Below, piece after piece: positions 28,119 to 37,831 of a DNA stretch of 64,000 bases. The DNA lies in assembly GCA_021780495.1 (NCBI GenBank), contig JAJXYO010000016.1, positions 1 to 64,000 of the forward strand, written 5' to 3'. The translations under genes and the position numbers were made by a program. Under the pieces are notes generated by a model that was given only the letters and a program-made list of their open reading frames with translations, did not search any database and was not told where the DNA came from. How positions within the stretch are numbered: position 1 is the stretch's first letter; every line of letters begins with the position of its first letter. The stretch comes from Deltaproteobacteria bacterium (lineage in GTDB: Bacteria > Desulfobacterota > Desulfuromonadia > Geobacterales > Pseudopelobacteraceae).

Positions 28119-31100
28119 ATGAAAACTTACACAAAGACGGTTGTCATGTCTCTCCTATGCATGGTTTTTGGTTATTTCTTGTCGGCGAATTGTGCTGAAG
28201 CTGCGGTGATGACTGACTACTGCAATATACCTTCGTTTGTATCCCAGTCTGTGCCGCCGCTGGTACTTCTGACCGCCGGACGTGATCACAAACTTTACTA
28301 TGAAGCATTTAACGAAGCCATGGACTTGGACGAAGATGGTCGTGTCGATATTGGCTATATGCACAACATCGACTATTACGGCTATTTTGATTCGTATAAA
28401 TGTTATACCTACACCAGTGATACAGCTGGGTTTACGCCAGTCTCGACAACCGCCGATAAATTTTGTACGACCGGCCAATGGAGCGGAAATATTCTCAACT
28501 GGCTGGCCATGTCTCGTATGGATGTGTTGCGCAAGGTGCTGTATGGTGGTCATCGCAGCACTGACACCACATCATCAACCGTCCTTGAGCGGGCCTATAT
28601 CCCCGGTGATGCTCATTCCTGGGCAAAAGAAATCCCAGGCGGCTTATGTGCCAGTGGGTCCGTATATAAAAACTCTTGCAATACCAGCCTCGATTGTGAT
28701 TCCGGCTATACCTGTATCGACAAATCTGTGAACTTGATCGGGATGCCTAAGGCTGATAGTTCGGTCTGTCCGGCCACTGCAGTAACCTGGAGTAGTTCCA
28801 CCAATGGTAAAATCATGGTCTCCCAGTTTTGGGCTCAGGCCGGAGGTGCCGCCAACGGTCCCACCCATGCCGACTTGTTGAATTCATTTTACACCGATGC
28901 TACCAACAACACAGTTTCTCCCTTATCGTTGATCAATATGGCTGCCTCGGGCAATCCTGCCGGAACCTCTTCCCAGGTCAAATACATAACCAACTTTAAT
29001 GATGCAGCGGTTGATCCATCCAATGCCCAGACAGCCTATACAAACCTATTGGCCGTAACCGCGTTCACGACCGCAAACAACTCCAATTTGACCGGCTTAT
29101 GGCAATTTGCCGTTGATGGCGATGATGGTGTGGAGGTAGAGATTCTGCCTGCTAATAAGTTGCCTACTAATCCTGCAAACTGGATAGTTGCCAATTATTA
29201 TGGCGGTCATGGGGCCTGTTTTCTACCTTCGGCCACGGCAAATCCCAATAACACGGCATTGTGCAATATATCGCAATCATCACTAAACAATGGATTTTTT
29301 AACTCAACCTATACCGGCAATGTTTGGACACATAAACTCACTGGCTGCTCCGCAGCTATTGATACAATTAGTGGAACCTCCTCAGATGGGTATTGCGTAA
29401 ACGGCGGTATCTATCTGGCAAAAAATACCAAGTATTACATGATCGTGCGCCAGACCAACGGTGTCAGCCAGGGTGGAGTGAAGGTCTGGTATCGCAAGCC
29501 TCTGGATGGTCCTACGGCATGGACTATCTTTGGTGCAGATGCAAACCTGACCCTTTCCTCCCCTACCATAGCCCCAGGAAATGAGTGTAGTATTCGCTAT
29601 CAGACTTTTGTCGATACGGCAGACACGACAACAGGGGCGAACAGGCAGCATCTCATCTGTAGCACGAATCGCTCTCTCACTGGCCCACCCGTGCTGCGAC
29701 TTCTGAAAAACCGCATAGAACGCAAGTGGAACTGGGCCTCCAAGGAACGGCCAGATTGTGCTGACGTTATCCGCAAGATTGATGATAGTGCGGATATTGC
29801 GTTATCAGTAGATGCAACCAAATCCGATGCCACCAAGATCTGGGATTATACGATTAGGGACGAGGTCTGTAAGAATATCTCTCCTGATATCCGTCCAATT
29901 GATAAGAGGGATGCAGCGGCCAGCGGAAGAGAAACTAACTGCCGCGCTTACACGTCTGGAGGGACCACTATCTATAAGCCTGCTGGGCTGTTGCAAAAAT
30001 ACGGTGAGGGCGATACCACTAAGGTTTGCTCACGAACAACCTCAAAGGTATGTGCAACAGATTCTGATTGTACAAATAATGCTTCAGCGGTCCCTCCGGT
30101 TTTTGAAGGGCTCTGCATCGATAAGGCGCCGATGTACTTCGGCCTGCTATCGGGCTCGAATCTCAATAACCAGAACGGTGGTGTACTTCGCAAGGAGATC
30201 TGGGGCCTATCCGACGAAATCAATATGTCTACTGGACAGTTTATTGTGCCTCCATCTTCCTCGCTAGCCGATTTTACAAGCACCTTCCCCCATGGTGGCA
30301 TCATCCCAACCTTTGAAGCTCTCAGGGATGTGGGGTTCAGTTATTCCACCAATGCATACGGTGATAATTCTGGCGCTAATGCTGGCGGAGCCTGCGGCTG
30401 GGTTGAGACCAACCCGGTTGGAAACGGTGAATGCTATATGTGGGGTAACCCGGTCGGTGAAATGATGTATGAAGGCTTGCGTTATTTAGCTGGAAAAGAC
30501 ACCCCCACCAGCACCTTTGCTAGTGGTACTGTTACCAATGTGGTTCAAGATGGCGGCTTGCCACTATTCAATCATCCCTGGGGGGTTGTGAGTGGTGGCA
30601 ATACGTATCGCCCTTACGGCGATAAGGATGATAAATTCCCTATCTTCCCCATCTGCTCCAAGCCGATGATGCTGGTGTTGAGCGATGAAAACCTGAGTTA
30701 TGATTCGGATAGCGTTCCAGGTAGCAAGTTCTCGAACTATACCGAGGATACCGGTTTGCCCAAGTTGAATATTGATGTCTCTGCCATGTCTGATATCATC
30801 GGTGGCCCGAAAAGCAATGGTGGCGAGGGGATTGATGGTTCCAATGTGTTTATCGGCGATGTGAATGATGGTACGACGGTAAGCGATTTTGAGTGCTCCT
30901 CTAAAGTTGCCACCAAGTTTAGTGAGATACGAGGGCTTTGTCCGGAGGAACCTACCAAGCAGGGCAGTTATTATGCTGCAGCTGTAGCCTATTACGGGAA
31001 AACGCTGTTAACCAAGAATACCCAGCAGCTGAATCCTGATAATACTGTCAAGGTTACCGGCAAGCCCAATGTTTCAACATATTCGGTAGTGCTTTCTTCG

Positions 31101-34100
31101 CCCGTACCCAAGATGAACATACGGGTTAACAATAAGGACGTGACCTTGGTGCCGTTCGGCAAGTCAACCAGTGGTGGCGGGGTAAATAACTGTAGCAGCA
31201 AATGCAGCCTGAACATCAATGCCCTTGGCAGCTTGGAAATATCGGGATGTTCGGCGGCAGCAACAGATACGGTAACCGGATCGTTCTGTCCTTCAAACCA
31301 GATTGTGGATTTTTATGCCGATACCATTCTCTACGACAATACCAATGCCCCCCCCTACAACGCCTTAAATCCTGCGCCAAATATCATCTACGCCAAATTC
31401 AGGATTAATTTTGAGGACAGTGAGCAGGGGGCTGACCATGATATGGATGCTATCTCCACCTATGAGATTTGTACCGGTGCTACCTGTTCACCGGCGTTGT
31501 CAGACCCTAATCAGGTCAAGGTCACGGTGACCTCCAACTATGCTGCCGGCGGGATTAATCAGGTAATGGGCTTTGTCATCTCAGGTACGACCGAGGACGC
31601 TCCTTTTCTGGTGGTAAGAGATTCGGACTCGTCGACGAGTTGTTCAACTAACCCCGGTTCGTGTGGTCTGCCGCTAGCCTGGACTCACACATTTACTGCC
31701 TCATCTACAGGTACTACGACAAGCTTGTTGCATAGCCCGCTCTGGTATGCCGCAAAGTGGGGCGGTTTCAATGATAGTAATGCGCCTATAGATCCTGCAG
31801 CCCTGGCTACCTATGTACCCAAACCCGATTTGCTCGGAGAGTGGGCAAAAAATGATGGTGTTAATCCTGACAATTATTATCTCGTCGTAAATCCGCTTAA
31901 GCTCGAACAGCAACTCGACAAGGCCTTGACGGATATCCTTAAAAGAACATCTTCTGGTACGTCTGCTTCAATCCTCAATAGTGGTGAAGGCAGCGGTGCA
32001 ACGATGTTACAGGCCGTATTCTATCCGAAAAAAATGTATGAAAACCAGACTTCTGCAACCTGGTCAGGAGAACTATTTAATCTCTGGTACTACGTCGACC
32101 CGTTTTTAACGAGAAGCACAATTCTTGAGGACACCGACACGGATCATGTACTCGACACGAAGGATGATAAACGTATTCAATTTACCCTAGATAGCAGTGC
32201 GATGCAGACGAATATTTTACGTTACAATTTTGATGGTACCACTGAGTTGGCAGATAGTAATGGCGATGTGACCGGAGGCCTGAAAACCAACTGGACGGCG
32301 GGCAAATTATTGTGGAAGCGGGATATAACGATAGATCCCCGGACGATATACACAACCACCGACTTGCAGAATCTGGTGCCTTTTGATCCTGTAAACGCAG
32401 CCCTATTAAGTCCGCTATTAAATGCCGAAGGCGCCGATGCAGTAGCAAAAACAGCCTTCGCCGGAAACGTGATAGATTATGTGCTCGGAACAGACGTCTG
32501 CCTCGATGCATCATCACCATGTACCAATAAAAGCCGTAACAGAACCATCGATATTAAGGTGTCGGACTCCACGATAGAAAGCCATGTCTGGAAGCTTGGG
32601 GACATCGTCTCGTCTACTCCAAAAATTCAGGGAGACATGCCTCTGCAATTATTTGATTATCCCTACCCTGCTGGATACGGCGACACGTCATATAAACCGT
32701 TTTACAGCAAGGACACGTACAAAAACCGCGGTATGGTCTACGTAGGGGCTAATGATGGCATGCTGCATGCCTTTAAGCTGGGAAAAATTGCCATTGCAGA
32801 CCGTGGCACACAGCATGCCACGTTGAGCGGCACGAACCTGGGACGTGAGGAATGGGCCTATATCCCCCAGAATGTGCTGCCGTACCTCAAATATCTGACC
32901 CTGCCGGATTACGACACCAATCATCTCTATCTGGTTGATGGCGCCATCAAATTGTTTGATGTCTCGACCAAGACCTCTGCTCCGCGGGACGATTACTGGA
33001 ATGAGCCTAAAGAAAACACACTCGGCTCAAACTGGAAAACAGTGCTGTTGGGTGGCATGGGGTTGGGTGGGGCCTCTAAAGCTTTCAATGACACATGTGT
33101 TGCAGGCAGTTCCGCCGGCACCTGTGTGAAGGCCCCCTATGATACGAGCCATGGCTTTTCTTCCTACTTTGCGCTGGACGTAACGGATCAGGATTTTTAT
33201 CAGGATTCTGCGAACCTGTTGCGCACCCAACCCAAGCTGATGTGGGAATTTTCAGACCCGCGACTGGGCTTTTCGACATCCGGCCCGGCCTTAGTGCGTC
33301 TTAATTCAAAAGAAACCGTTGCGCCCTTTACCCCTCATAAAACCAATAATGGCAGATGGTTTGCCATCTACGCCTCCGGTCCTACCGGACCGATCGACAG
33401 CATTACCAAACAGTTTCAAGGCAAGTCGGATCAAAACCTCAGGCTGTTTGTTGTGGATTTGGAAAAAGGCCCGGTGGTAAACTCGGACCCCAAAAAAAAT
33501 GGATTATGGGTCATCGATACCGGCATACCGAATGCCTTTGCCGGTTCTATCAGCAATAATGCCGTTTCTGATACAGAGATGGCCGGTGGCGTCAAAGATG
33601 ATCCAAATGTCTATCAGGATGATGTCGTGTATGTGGGCTATACCAAAGAAGCGGCGGACGGAACCTGGACCGACGGCGGGGTGTTGCGGCTCGTTATCCC
33701 CGATAGCGCCAACCCCGATGTTATGTGGTCAAGCCCGACAGATGCCAGCGCCTGGAAAACATCCAAAGTGGTTGACGGTATCGGACCGGTCACCACAACA
33801 GTAGCAAAACTTTTTTCAACTAATAATATGTACCTCTTCTTTGGCACCGGAAGATACTTCTATCCTCAGGACGACATGACTTCGACCCGCAGGTTGTTTA
33901 TGGTCAAGGAACAATGTTACCCCGTAAAAGACGCCGGTGGAAAGACGACAAAGTCAGATCTGATTGATGCGTGTGATGCGTCCAATCCTGCTATTACAAC
34001 CGTGGGCCTGGCGGATCTTACCTCGAAGACCACCCCCAACACCGACACCGTTGCCAACGGCTGGTACATCGACCTTGATCCCGGTGAGCGGGTTGTAACA

Positions 34101-34448
34101 GATACCGTGGCAACGCGCAACGGGTCCATATTTTATACCACCTACAAGCCGAATACCGACGTATGTGCCTACGGCGGCAAGTCATATCTTTGGGGAGTAA
34201 ACTATGCTACCGGTGGCGAACTGCCGCCATCAGCCAAAAAAGGCAAGGTGGTTATACAGACGTCGACCGGCAGTTTTGCAGAGGTTGATCTCGCCTCTGC
34301 CCTCACGGACAAAGATGGTCGCAGAACGGGTGAAGCAACCCCGGAACTGTCATATGGCAAGGCCTCTGGTGACGCAGGGCTGTTTTTGACGTCTGCGGGT
34401 CTGCAACCGGTAAAACGCATATTGCATATACAGGAGCGCTACAAGTGA
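28119..34448 (+). CDS. pilY1: Giant PilY1-like pilus tip/adhesin protein
   Basis: A 2109-residue exported protein, nearly twice the size of Pseudomonas PilY1. PilY1 proteins cap type IV pili, bind calcium and govern pilus extension and attachment. A signal peptide (about 1-28) is followed by an EF-hand-like loop DLDEDGRVDIGY (about 69-80). Two cysteine-rich inserts lie near residues 175-205 and 635-668. A further acidic DTDTDHVLD loop is near 1337. The C-terminal PilC/PilY1 beta-propeller starts near 1490 (GMVYVGANDGMLHAF near 1540). No VWA metal-site motif is seen at the N-terminus. It overlaps the first minor-pilin gene by four bases. Confidence 0.92.
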   Translation: MKTYTKTVVMSLLCMVFGYFLSANCAEAAVMTDYCNIPSFVSQSVPPLVLLTAGRDHKLYYEAFNEAMDLDEDGRVDIGYMHNIDYYGYFDSYKCYTYTSDTAGFTPVSTTADKFCTTGQWSGNILNWLAMSRMDVLRKVLYGGHRSTDTTSSTVLERAYIPGDAHSWAKEIPGGLCASGSVYKNSCNTSLDCDSGYTCIDKSVNLIGMPKADSSVCPATAVTWSSSTNGKIMVSQFWAQAGGAANGPTHADLLNSFYTDATNNTVSPLSLINMAASGNPAGTSSQVKYITNFNDAAVDPSNAQTAYTNLLAVTAFTTANNSNLTGLWQFAVDGDDGVEVEILPANKLPTNPANWIVANYYGGHGACFLPSATANPNNTALCNISQSSLNNGFFNSTYTGNVWTHKLTGCSAAIDTISGTSSDGYCVNGGIYLAKNTKYYMIVRQTNGVSQGGVKVWYRKPLDGPTAWTIFGADANLTLSSPTIAPGNECSIRYQTFVDTADTTTGANRQHLICSTNRSLTGPPVLRLLKNRIERKWNWASKERPDCADVIRKIDDSADIALSVDATKSDATKIWDYTIRDEVCKNISPDIRPIDKRDAAASGRETNCRAYTSGGTTIYKPAGLLQKYGEGDTTKVCSRTTSKVCATDSDCTNNASAVPPVFEGLCIDKAPMYFGLLSGSNLNNQNGGVLRKEIWGLSDEINMSTGQFIVPPSSSLADFTSTFPHGGIIPTFEALRDVGFSYSTNAYGDNSGANAGGACGWVETNPVGNGECYMWGNPVGEMMYEGLRYLAGKDTPTSTFASGTVTNVVQDGGLPLFNHPWGVVSGGNTYRPYGDKDDKFPIFPICSKPMMLVLSDENLSYDSDSVPGSKFSNYTEDTGLPKLNIDVSAMSDIIGGPKSNGGEGIDGSNVFIGDVNDGTTVSDFECSSKVATKFSEIRGLCPEEPTKQGSYYAAAVAYYGKTLLTKNTQQLNPDNTVKVTGKPNVSTYSVVLSSPVPKMNIRVNNKDVTLVPFGKSTSGGGVNNCSSKCSLNINALGSLEISGCSAAATDTVTGSFCPSNQIVDFYADTILYDNTNAPPYNALNPAPNIIYAKFRINFEDSEQGADHDMDAISTYEICTGATCSPALSDPNQVKVTVTSNYAAGGINQVMGFVISGTTEDAPFLVVRDSDSSTSCSTNPGSCGLPLAWTHTFTASSTGTTTSLLHSPLWYAAKWGGFNDSNAPIDPAALATYVPKPDLLGEWAKNDGVNPDNYYLVVNPLKLEQQLDKALTDILKRTSSGTSASILNSGEGSGATMLQAVFYPKKMYENQTSATWSGELFNLWYYVDPFLTRSTILEDTDTDHVLDTKDDKRIQFTLDSSAMQTNILRYNFDGTTELADSNGDVTGGLKTNWTAGKLLWKRDITIDPRTIYTTTDLQNLVPFDPVNAALLSPLLNAEGADAVAKTAFAGNVIDYVLGTDVCLDASSPCTNKSRNRTIDIKVSDSTIESHVWKLGDIVSSTPKIQGDMPLQLFDYPYPAGYGDTSYKPFYSKDTYKNRGMVYVGANDGMLHAFKLGKIAIADRGTQHATLSGTNLGREEWAYIPQNVLPYLKYLTLPDYDTNHLYLVDGAIKLFDVSTKTSAPRDDYWNEPKENTLGSNWKTVLLGGMGLGGASKAFNDTCVAGSSAGTCVKAPYDTSHGFSSYFALDVTDQDFYQDSANLLRTQPKLMWEFSDPRLGFSTSGPALVRLNSKETVAPFTPHKTNNGRWFAIYASGPTGPIDSITKQFQGKSDQNLRLFVVDLEKGPVVNSDPKKNGLWVIDTGIPNAFAGSISNNAVSDTEMAGGVKDDPNVYQDDVVYVGYTKEAADGTWTDGGVLRLVIPDSANPDVMWSSPTDASAWKTSKVVDGIGPVTTTVAKLFSTNNMYLFFGTGRYFYPQDDMTSTRRLFMVKEQCYPVKDAGGKTTKSDLIDACDASNPAITTVGLADLTSKTTPNTDTVANGWYIDLDPGERVVTDTVATRNGSIFYTTYKPNTDVCAYGGKSYLWGVNYATGGELPPSAKKGKVVIQTSTGSFAEVDLASALTDKDGRRTGEATPELSYGKASGDAGLFLTSAGLQPVKRILHIQERYK

Positions 34449-34951
34449 ACCGGCGCGGTTTTACGCTCATAGAGCTATTGATTGTGATTGTCGTGGCCGG
34501 CATCCTGCTCTCTATTGCCGTGCTGAATTTTGCCGAATATTTGCGCAAGGGCGCAGTCGAGCGGCAGACAAAAGAGATGTATTCCGATCTGATGGCAGCC
34601 AGGACGGCGGCGGTCACACAACGCAGTCCCAAGCGCGTCATCATTACACCAACGGTTTTCCGCTCCATATCATCATCAATTGGAAGCAGTATAGGATTAT
34701 CCACGACCAAGGTCTTATCGCATCCTGTCACCTGGTCCGGTAAATCCGCCAGTGATACTGAAGTGGAGATAGATTTTGATGAACGAGGTACCTTCAATAT
34801 TGATGCCGGTAACGGTAATACAACAATCTGCATCGAGCCATCCGTCCAGTCGGCTCAATATGACAGCATAGTGGTCTATTCTACCAGAATTCATCTCGGC
34901 AAGGTTGCTTTTGGAGGAGCGTGCAATAGTGATAATGTTACCGTTAAATAA
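34445..34951 (+). CDS. Minor pilin, FimT/GspH type
   Basis: A 168-residue type IV prepilin. A four-residue leader precedes the PilD cleavage site in RRGFTLIELLIVIVVAG, with glutamate at position 5 of the mature protein, then a hydrophobic helix and a globular domain with two late cysteines, as in FimT/FimU or GspH. It starts at GTG 34445 with AGGAG about eight bases before, overlapping pilY1 by four bases. It probably joins the priming complex that carries PilY1. Confidence 0.9.
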   Translation: MNRRGFTLIELLIVIVVAGILLSIAVLNFAEYLRKGAVERQTKEMYSDLMAARTAAVTQRSPKRVIITPTVFRSISSSIGSSIGLSTTKVLSHPVTWSGKSASDTEVEIDFDERGTFNIDAGNGNTTICIEPSVQSAQYDSIVVYSTRIHLGKVAFGGACNSDNVTVK

Positions 34952-35330
34952 GCGTACCGGCTTTACGTTGCTGGAAGTTCTGGTGGCTTTGGTGATCCTG
35001 ATGGTTGGAATGATGGCGTTATTGTCGGCAGCCAATAATGCGATCAGTTTTAATATGGATAATATTCTGCGGGATGAAGCGGTGCAAATTGCAGATGCTA
35101 AAATGCGTGTTGTGAAAGCCAACAATGCCGCCACATTTTCACTGCCGTTCCAGAATCTTTCTATTGTCTCAATTCAGCAGAGCAAACTTGGATCGAAATC
35201 TACGCCTTATACGGTAACCCTGTCGTCCTCTACAACCGGGGGGGACTCGAATCTCATACAAGTCCTGGTGTCGTGGAATTATAAAAACAAGCTAAAAAAG
35301 CACGAATTGTCGACTTTAAAAACCTATTAA
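34929..35330 (+). CDS. Minor pilin, PilV/GspI type
   Basis: A prepilin of about 133 residues with the site KRTGFTLLEVLVALVILMVGMMAL, the wording typical of PilV/GspI pseudopilins. GGAGGAG at 34913-34919 best serves the GTG at 34929, which overlaps the previous gene by 23 bases; an ATG at 34935 is also possible. The mature domain is short and lacks cysteine. It sits second in the minor pilin series. Confidence 0.88.
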   Translation: MIMLPLNKRTGFTLLEVLVALVILMVGMMALLSAANNAISFNMDNILRDEAVQIADAKMRVVKANNAATFSLPFQNLSIVSIQQSKLGSKSTPYTVTLSSSTTGGDSNLIQVLVSWNYKNKLKKHELSTLKTY

Positions 35331-35342
35331 AGGGTTGGGGCT

Positions 35343-36665
35343 ATGAAGCTTAAATACTCTACACATACACGTGGATTTACACTTATTGAACTGGTTATCG
35401 TTATGGCAATCTTTATGATTGTGATGATAATCAGTGCCAAAGCATTTGAAAATGTGATCAAGATCAGCACCAGAACGCTGACGTCAGCCCAGAGTCAGAT
35501 AGAAGGGATTGTTGGCCTTCAAATCCTCAGGACAGACCTCAATGCTGCCGGTTACGGTCTGCCCTGGAGTTTTCAAACGGATCCAAATCCTGCTTCCTAT
35601 CTGGAAGCGGATCTCGGCGCCGACAACCCGGTAAAAGGTTTGAGTGCGGATGATTTCAATGACGCCCCACCCAACAGCTCCACAGCGGCTCCAACCCCTA
35701 CCGCTCCACGAGCTGTCGTTGTTGGTACCGTTCCGGTAACCCAGGATCCCATTTTTGCTGGTACCGGCATGAACGCCAACCCCGGTTCAAAATACCTGGT
35801 CATCAAGTCAGCTGCTGTTGCCTTTAACAGCTCTGTTGGCAAATGGGGCTATGTAAATTACTCGGGCAGTCAAAGCTATATACCGAAATCTAATTCCGCT
35901 GAAGACCTGGTGGCGAACGAGGCTGTGATTACACAATCCGACAAATTTGGTAATAGCGCGGCTCTGCACGTCCTCGCGATGCAGGATGCCTCACATTTTT
36001 CATATACACTTGGCGCTACCGATGCCTTTGGGCGTTTCGTGCCGCCGGACTCGAATTATATGCCCTCGGGTTATATTACCGATCCTTTTGGAGCAAAGAT
36101 AACTAACGAAAAAATGATTACGTATGCCATCAAAAGCTTTGATGCGGGTAGTACTGATTCTTTGCGCATGCCCTTCAACCGCGCCGACTATTTTGTTATG
36201 CGGCCAACCGGCAATAGCATGCCGTCGCGCTGCAATCCGGGCACCGGGGTCTTGTACAAGGCGGTGATCATAAATTCCATGACCGCCAGCGGTGGTGGGC
36301 GAACACTCTATCCTCTTTTGGATTGTGTCGGCGATATGCAGGTCTTATTTGATATGCAGGATCCTGCTGATGCCAACAAGACCATGACGACCGATACGCT
36401 TGCCACATTGACAGCAGAAGATATTCGCGCCCGCTTAAAGGCCATACGAGTTTTCTTACTCGTGCAGGAAGGCGCTAAAGACAACAGTTATTCATATCCC
36501 TATGCCAACGCCAACAATGTTATAACCGTCTCGGACGATCACACGCCCAGTTTAGGTCGAACATTTACAAAGACAGATATGATTAATTTCTTTGGTCCGG
36601 AATGGGATAAATATCGCTGGAAGGTCTATTCCGTTGTGGGGCAGCCGTATAATTTAATGTACTGA
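35343..36665 (+). CDS. Minor pilin, PilW type
   Basis: A 440-residue prepilin, long for its class but usual for PilW. The leader ends at TRG before FTLIELVIVMAIFMIV, followed by LQILRTDLNAAGYGLPW, typical of PilW/GspJ proteins that act near the pilus tip. The rest is a large globular domain rich in alanine and proline near 110-130, with only two cysteines. GGGGC precedes the ATG; the gap to the gene before is 12 bases. Confidence 0.88.
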   Translation: MKLKYSTHTRGFTLIELVIVMAIFMIVMIISAKAFENVIKISTRTLTSAQSQIEGIVGLQILRTDLNAAGYGLPWSFQTDPNPASYLEADLGADNPVKGLSADDFNDAPPNSSTAAPTPTAPRAVVVGTVPVTQDPIFAGTGMNANPGSKYLVIKSAAVAFNSSVGKWGYVNYSGSQSYIPKSNSAEDLVANEAVITQSDKFGNSAALHVLAMQDASHFSYTLGATDAFGRFVPPDSNYMPSGYITDPFGAKITNEKMITYAIKSFDAGSTDSLRMPFNRADYFVMRPTGNSMPSRCNPGTGVLYKAVIINSMTASGGGRTLYPLLDCVGDMQVLFDMQDPADANKTMTTDTLATLTAEDIRARLKAIRVFLLVQEGAKDNSYSYPYANANNVITVSDDHTPSLGRTFTKTDMINFFGPEWDKYRWKVYSVVGQPYNLMY

Positions 36666-36687
36666 AATGTACAGACAAGGTCCAGCT

Positions 36688-37374
36688 ATGAAATTAATAG
36701 TATCAAACAACAAGGGCATCGCTTTAGTGACGTCCCTTATGCTGACGTTGGTTATCCTTGGGATTGTCATGGCACTGTTTTATGTCTTGACTCAGTCCAT
36801 GAAAATCTCTGCTGCTACCAAAAGGTACCAGAGTGTCACCGAAGCTACGTATGGCGGTAGTGAGTTTATGGCGTTTGATCTTATCGGAAATGCCTGGAAG
36901 AATTATTCTTCAGCCGGCGGGATGTCAAGCCAGTTGGTTAATAGCTATGGCAACATCAATCTTGCCGTATCAACCTCAGATGATTGTCTGAGGCAAAAAC
37001 TGAGTTCGCCAACCACAAACTGGACGAAATGTTCAGCGGCTCAAAAATCCATGGATATAGCCTCAATCAAAACGTCCCCCGACATGACCTTTCTTCTCAA
37101 GGGAGCTGCAACCGGCCAGCATTATAAAGTGTATGCAAAAATTCTTGAAGCAACGGCAGGTAATACCGATACCTCGGCAGGTTCAATGCTGACTGCCGCA
37201 GATAGTGGTGGTTTCGATGACGCTTCTGGGGTAGCCTATCAAACGCCATATACTGGGGGGGGGGGAGGAGCTGCTATAAAGCAAATACCATACACGTATC
37301 GCATCGATGTACAGGGCGAAAAAGAAACAAATCCAATGGAGAAATCCAATGTATCTGTTCTGTATGCATATTAA
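36688..37374 (+). CDS. Minor pilin, PilX type, with an 11-G tract
   Basis: A 228-residue PilX-like protein. It has the helix NKGIALVTSLMLTLVILGIVM, lacking the glutamate of ordinary pilins as in GspK/PilX proteins that sit at the tip, and then a globular domain with cysteines near 100-120. ATG 36688 is preferred over 36667 because the longer form adds a foreign tail. A run of 11 G (37255-37265) codes a glycine stretch at 190-194. Losing one G brings a stop within about six codons; gaining one reads on past the normal stop. This is the last gene of the pilY1 unit. Confidence 0.87.
   Translation: MKLIVSNNKGIALVTSLMLTLVILGIVMALFYVLTQSMKISAATKRYQSVTEATYGGSEFMAFDLIGNAWKNYSSAGGMSSQLVNSYGNINLAVSTSDDCLRQKLSSPTTNWTKCSAAQKSMDIASIKTSPDMTFLLKGAATGQHYKVYAKILEATAGNTDTSAGSMLTAADSGGFDDASGVAYQTPYTGGGGGAAIKQIPYTYRIDVQGEKETNPMEKSNVSVLYAY
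37255..37265 (+). repeat. Homopolymeric tract of 11 G
   Basis: Eleven consecutive G within the PilX-like coding region. Such tracts are known slippage sites in phase-variable surface genes. It is the longest single-base run I noticed in the window. Confidence 0.95.
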
Positions 37375-37545
37375 CGAAGAGTTACAAGTCTCATCGTATA
37401 ACATACAAACACTTAACGAGTGCAGTGATATCTTTTTCAAGTGCTTGTGTTTTGGCCAATGAGAGATGACTTCAGATATAATCAATAGGAAATCTGACTA
37501 TAAAAATATTGTTTCTTAATATAATATATAATTGTATAAAAAAAC

Positions 37546-37574
37546 TTGACAATATTTATAATTATTGTAAAAGA
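37546..37574 (+). promoter_or_regulatory. Candidate promoter of the XRE-pilMNOPQ unit
   Basis: A perfect TTGACA at 37546-37551 in a very AT-rich gap (37375-37612). The -10 region is TGT followed by AAAAGA at 37569-37574 (17-base spacer), which is weak except for the extended TG. The rest of this 238-base gap holds no gene that I can see. Confidence 0.45.
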
Positions 37575-37612
37575 AGTACATCATTGAAAAATTATATGGA
37601 TAATGTGCAAAA

Positions 37613-37813
37613 ATGAAGCCTCGTAACAATGTAAAATCAATTCGCGAATCACGCCTTTTAAGCAAGGCAGAGCTGGCCCGCAAGGCGGGTGTCTCTTCGC
37701 TTACGGTAGATAGGGTCGAGCGAGGTGAGCCTTGCCGCCTTGAAACAATGCGTAAAATAATACTGGCCCTTGGCTTTTCACTGGATGAAAAAGAAAAAGT
37801 ATTTCAGGATTGA
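37613..37813 (+). CDS. Small XRE-family DNA-binding protein
   Basis: A 66-residue protein that is almost only a helix-turn-helix of the lambda-repressor/XRE type (about 8-60: KSIRESRLLSKAELARKAGV, then SSLTVDRVERGE). It lies 18 bases before pilM and probably belongs to the same transcript, so it may control the pilM operon. No strong ribosome site precedes the ATG. It carries no sensor domain. Confidence 0.85.
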   Translation: MKPRNNVKSIRESRLLSKAELARKAGVSSLTVDRVERGEPCRLETMRKIILALGFSLDEKEKVFQD

Positions 37814-37831
37814 TTGCGATGGGAATGAGAT

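Noticed and set aside
28119-28400. VWA domain at the PilY1 N-terminus
   Set aside because: No DxSxS metal-site motif is visible. The region reads as PilY1 N-terminal sequence with an EF-hand-like loop.
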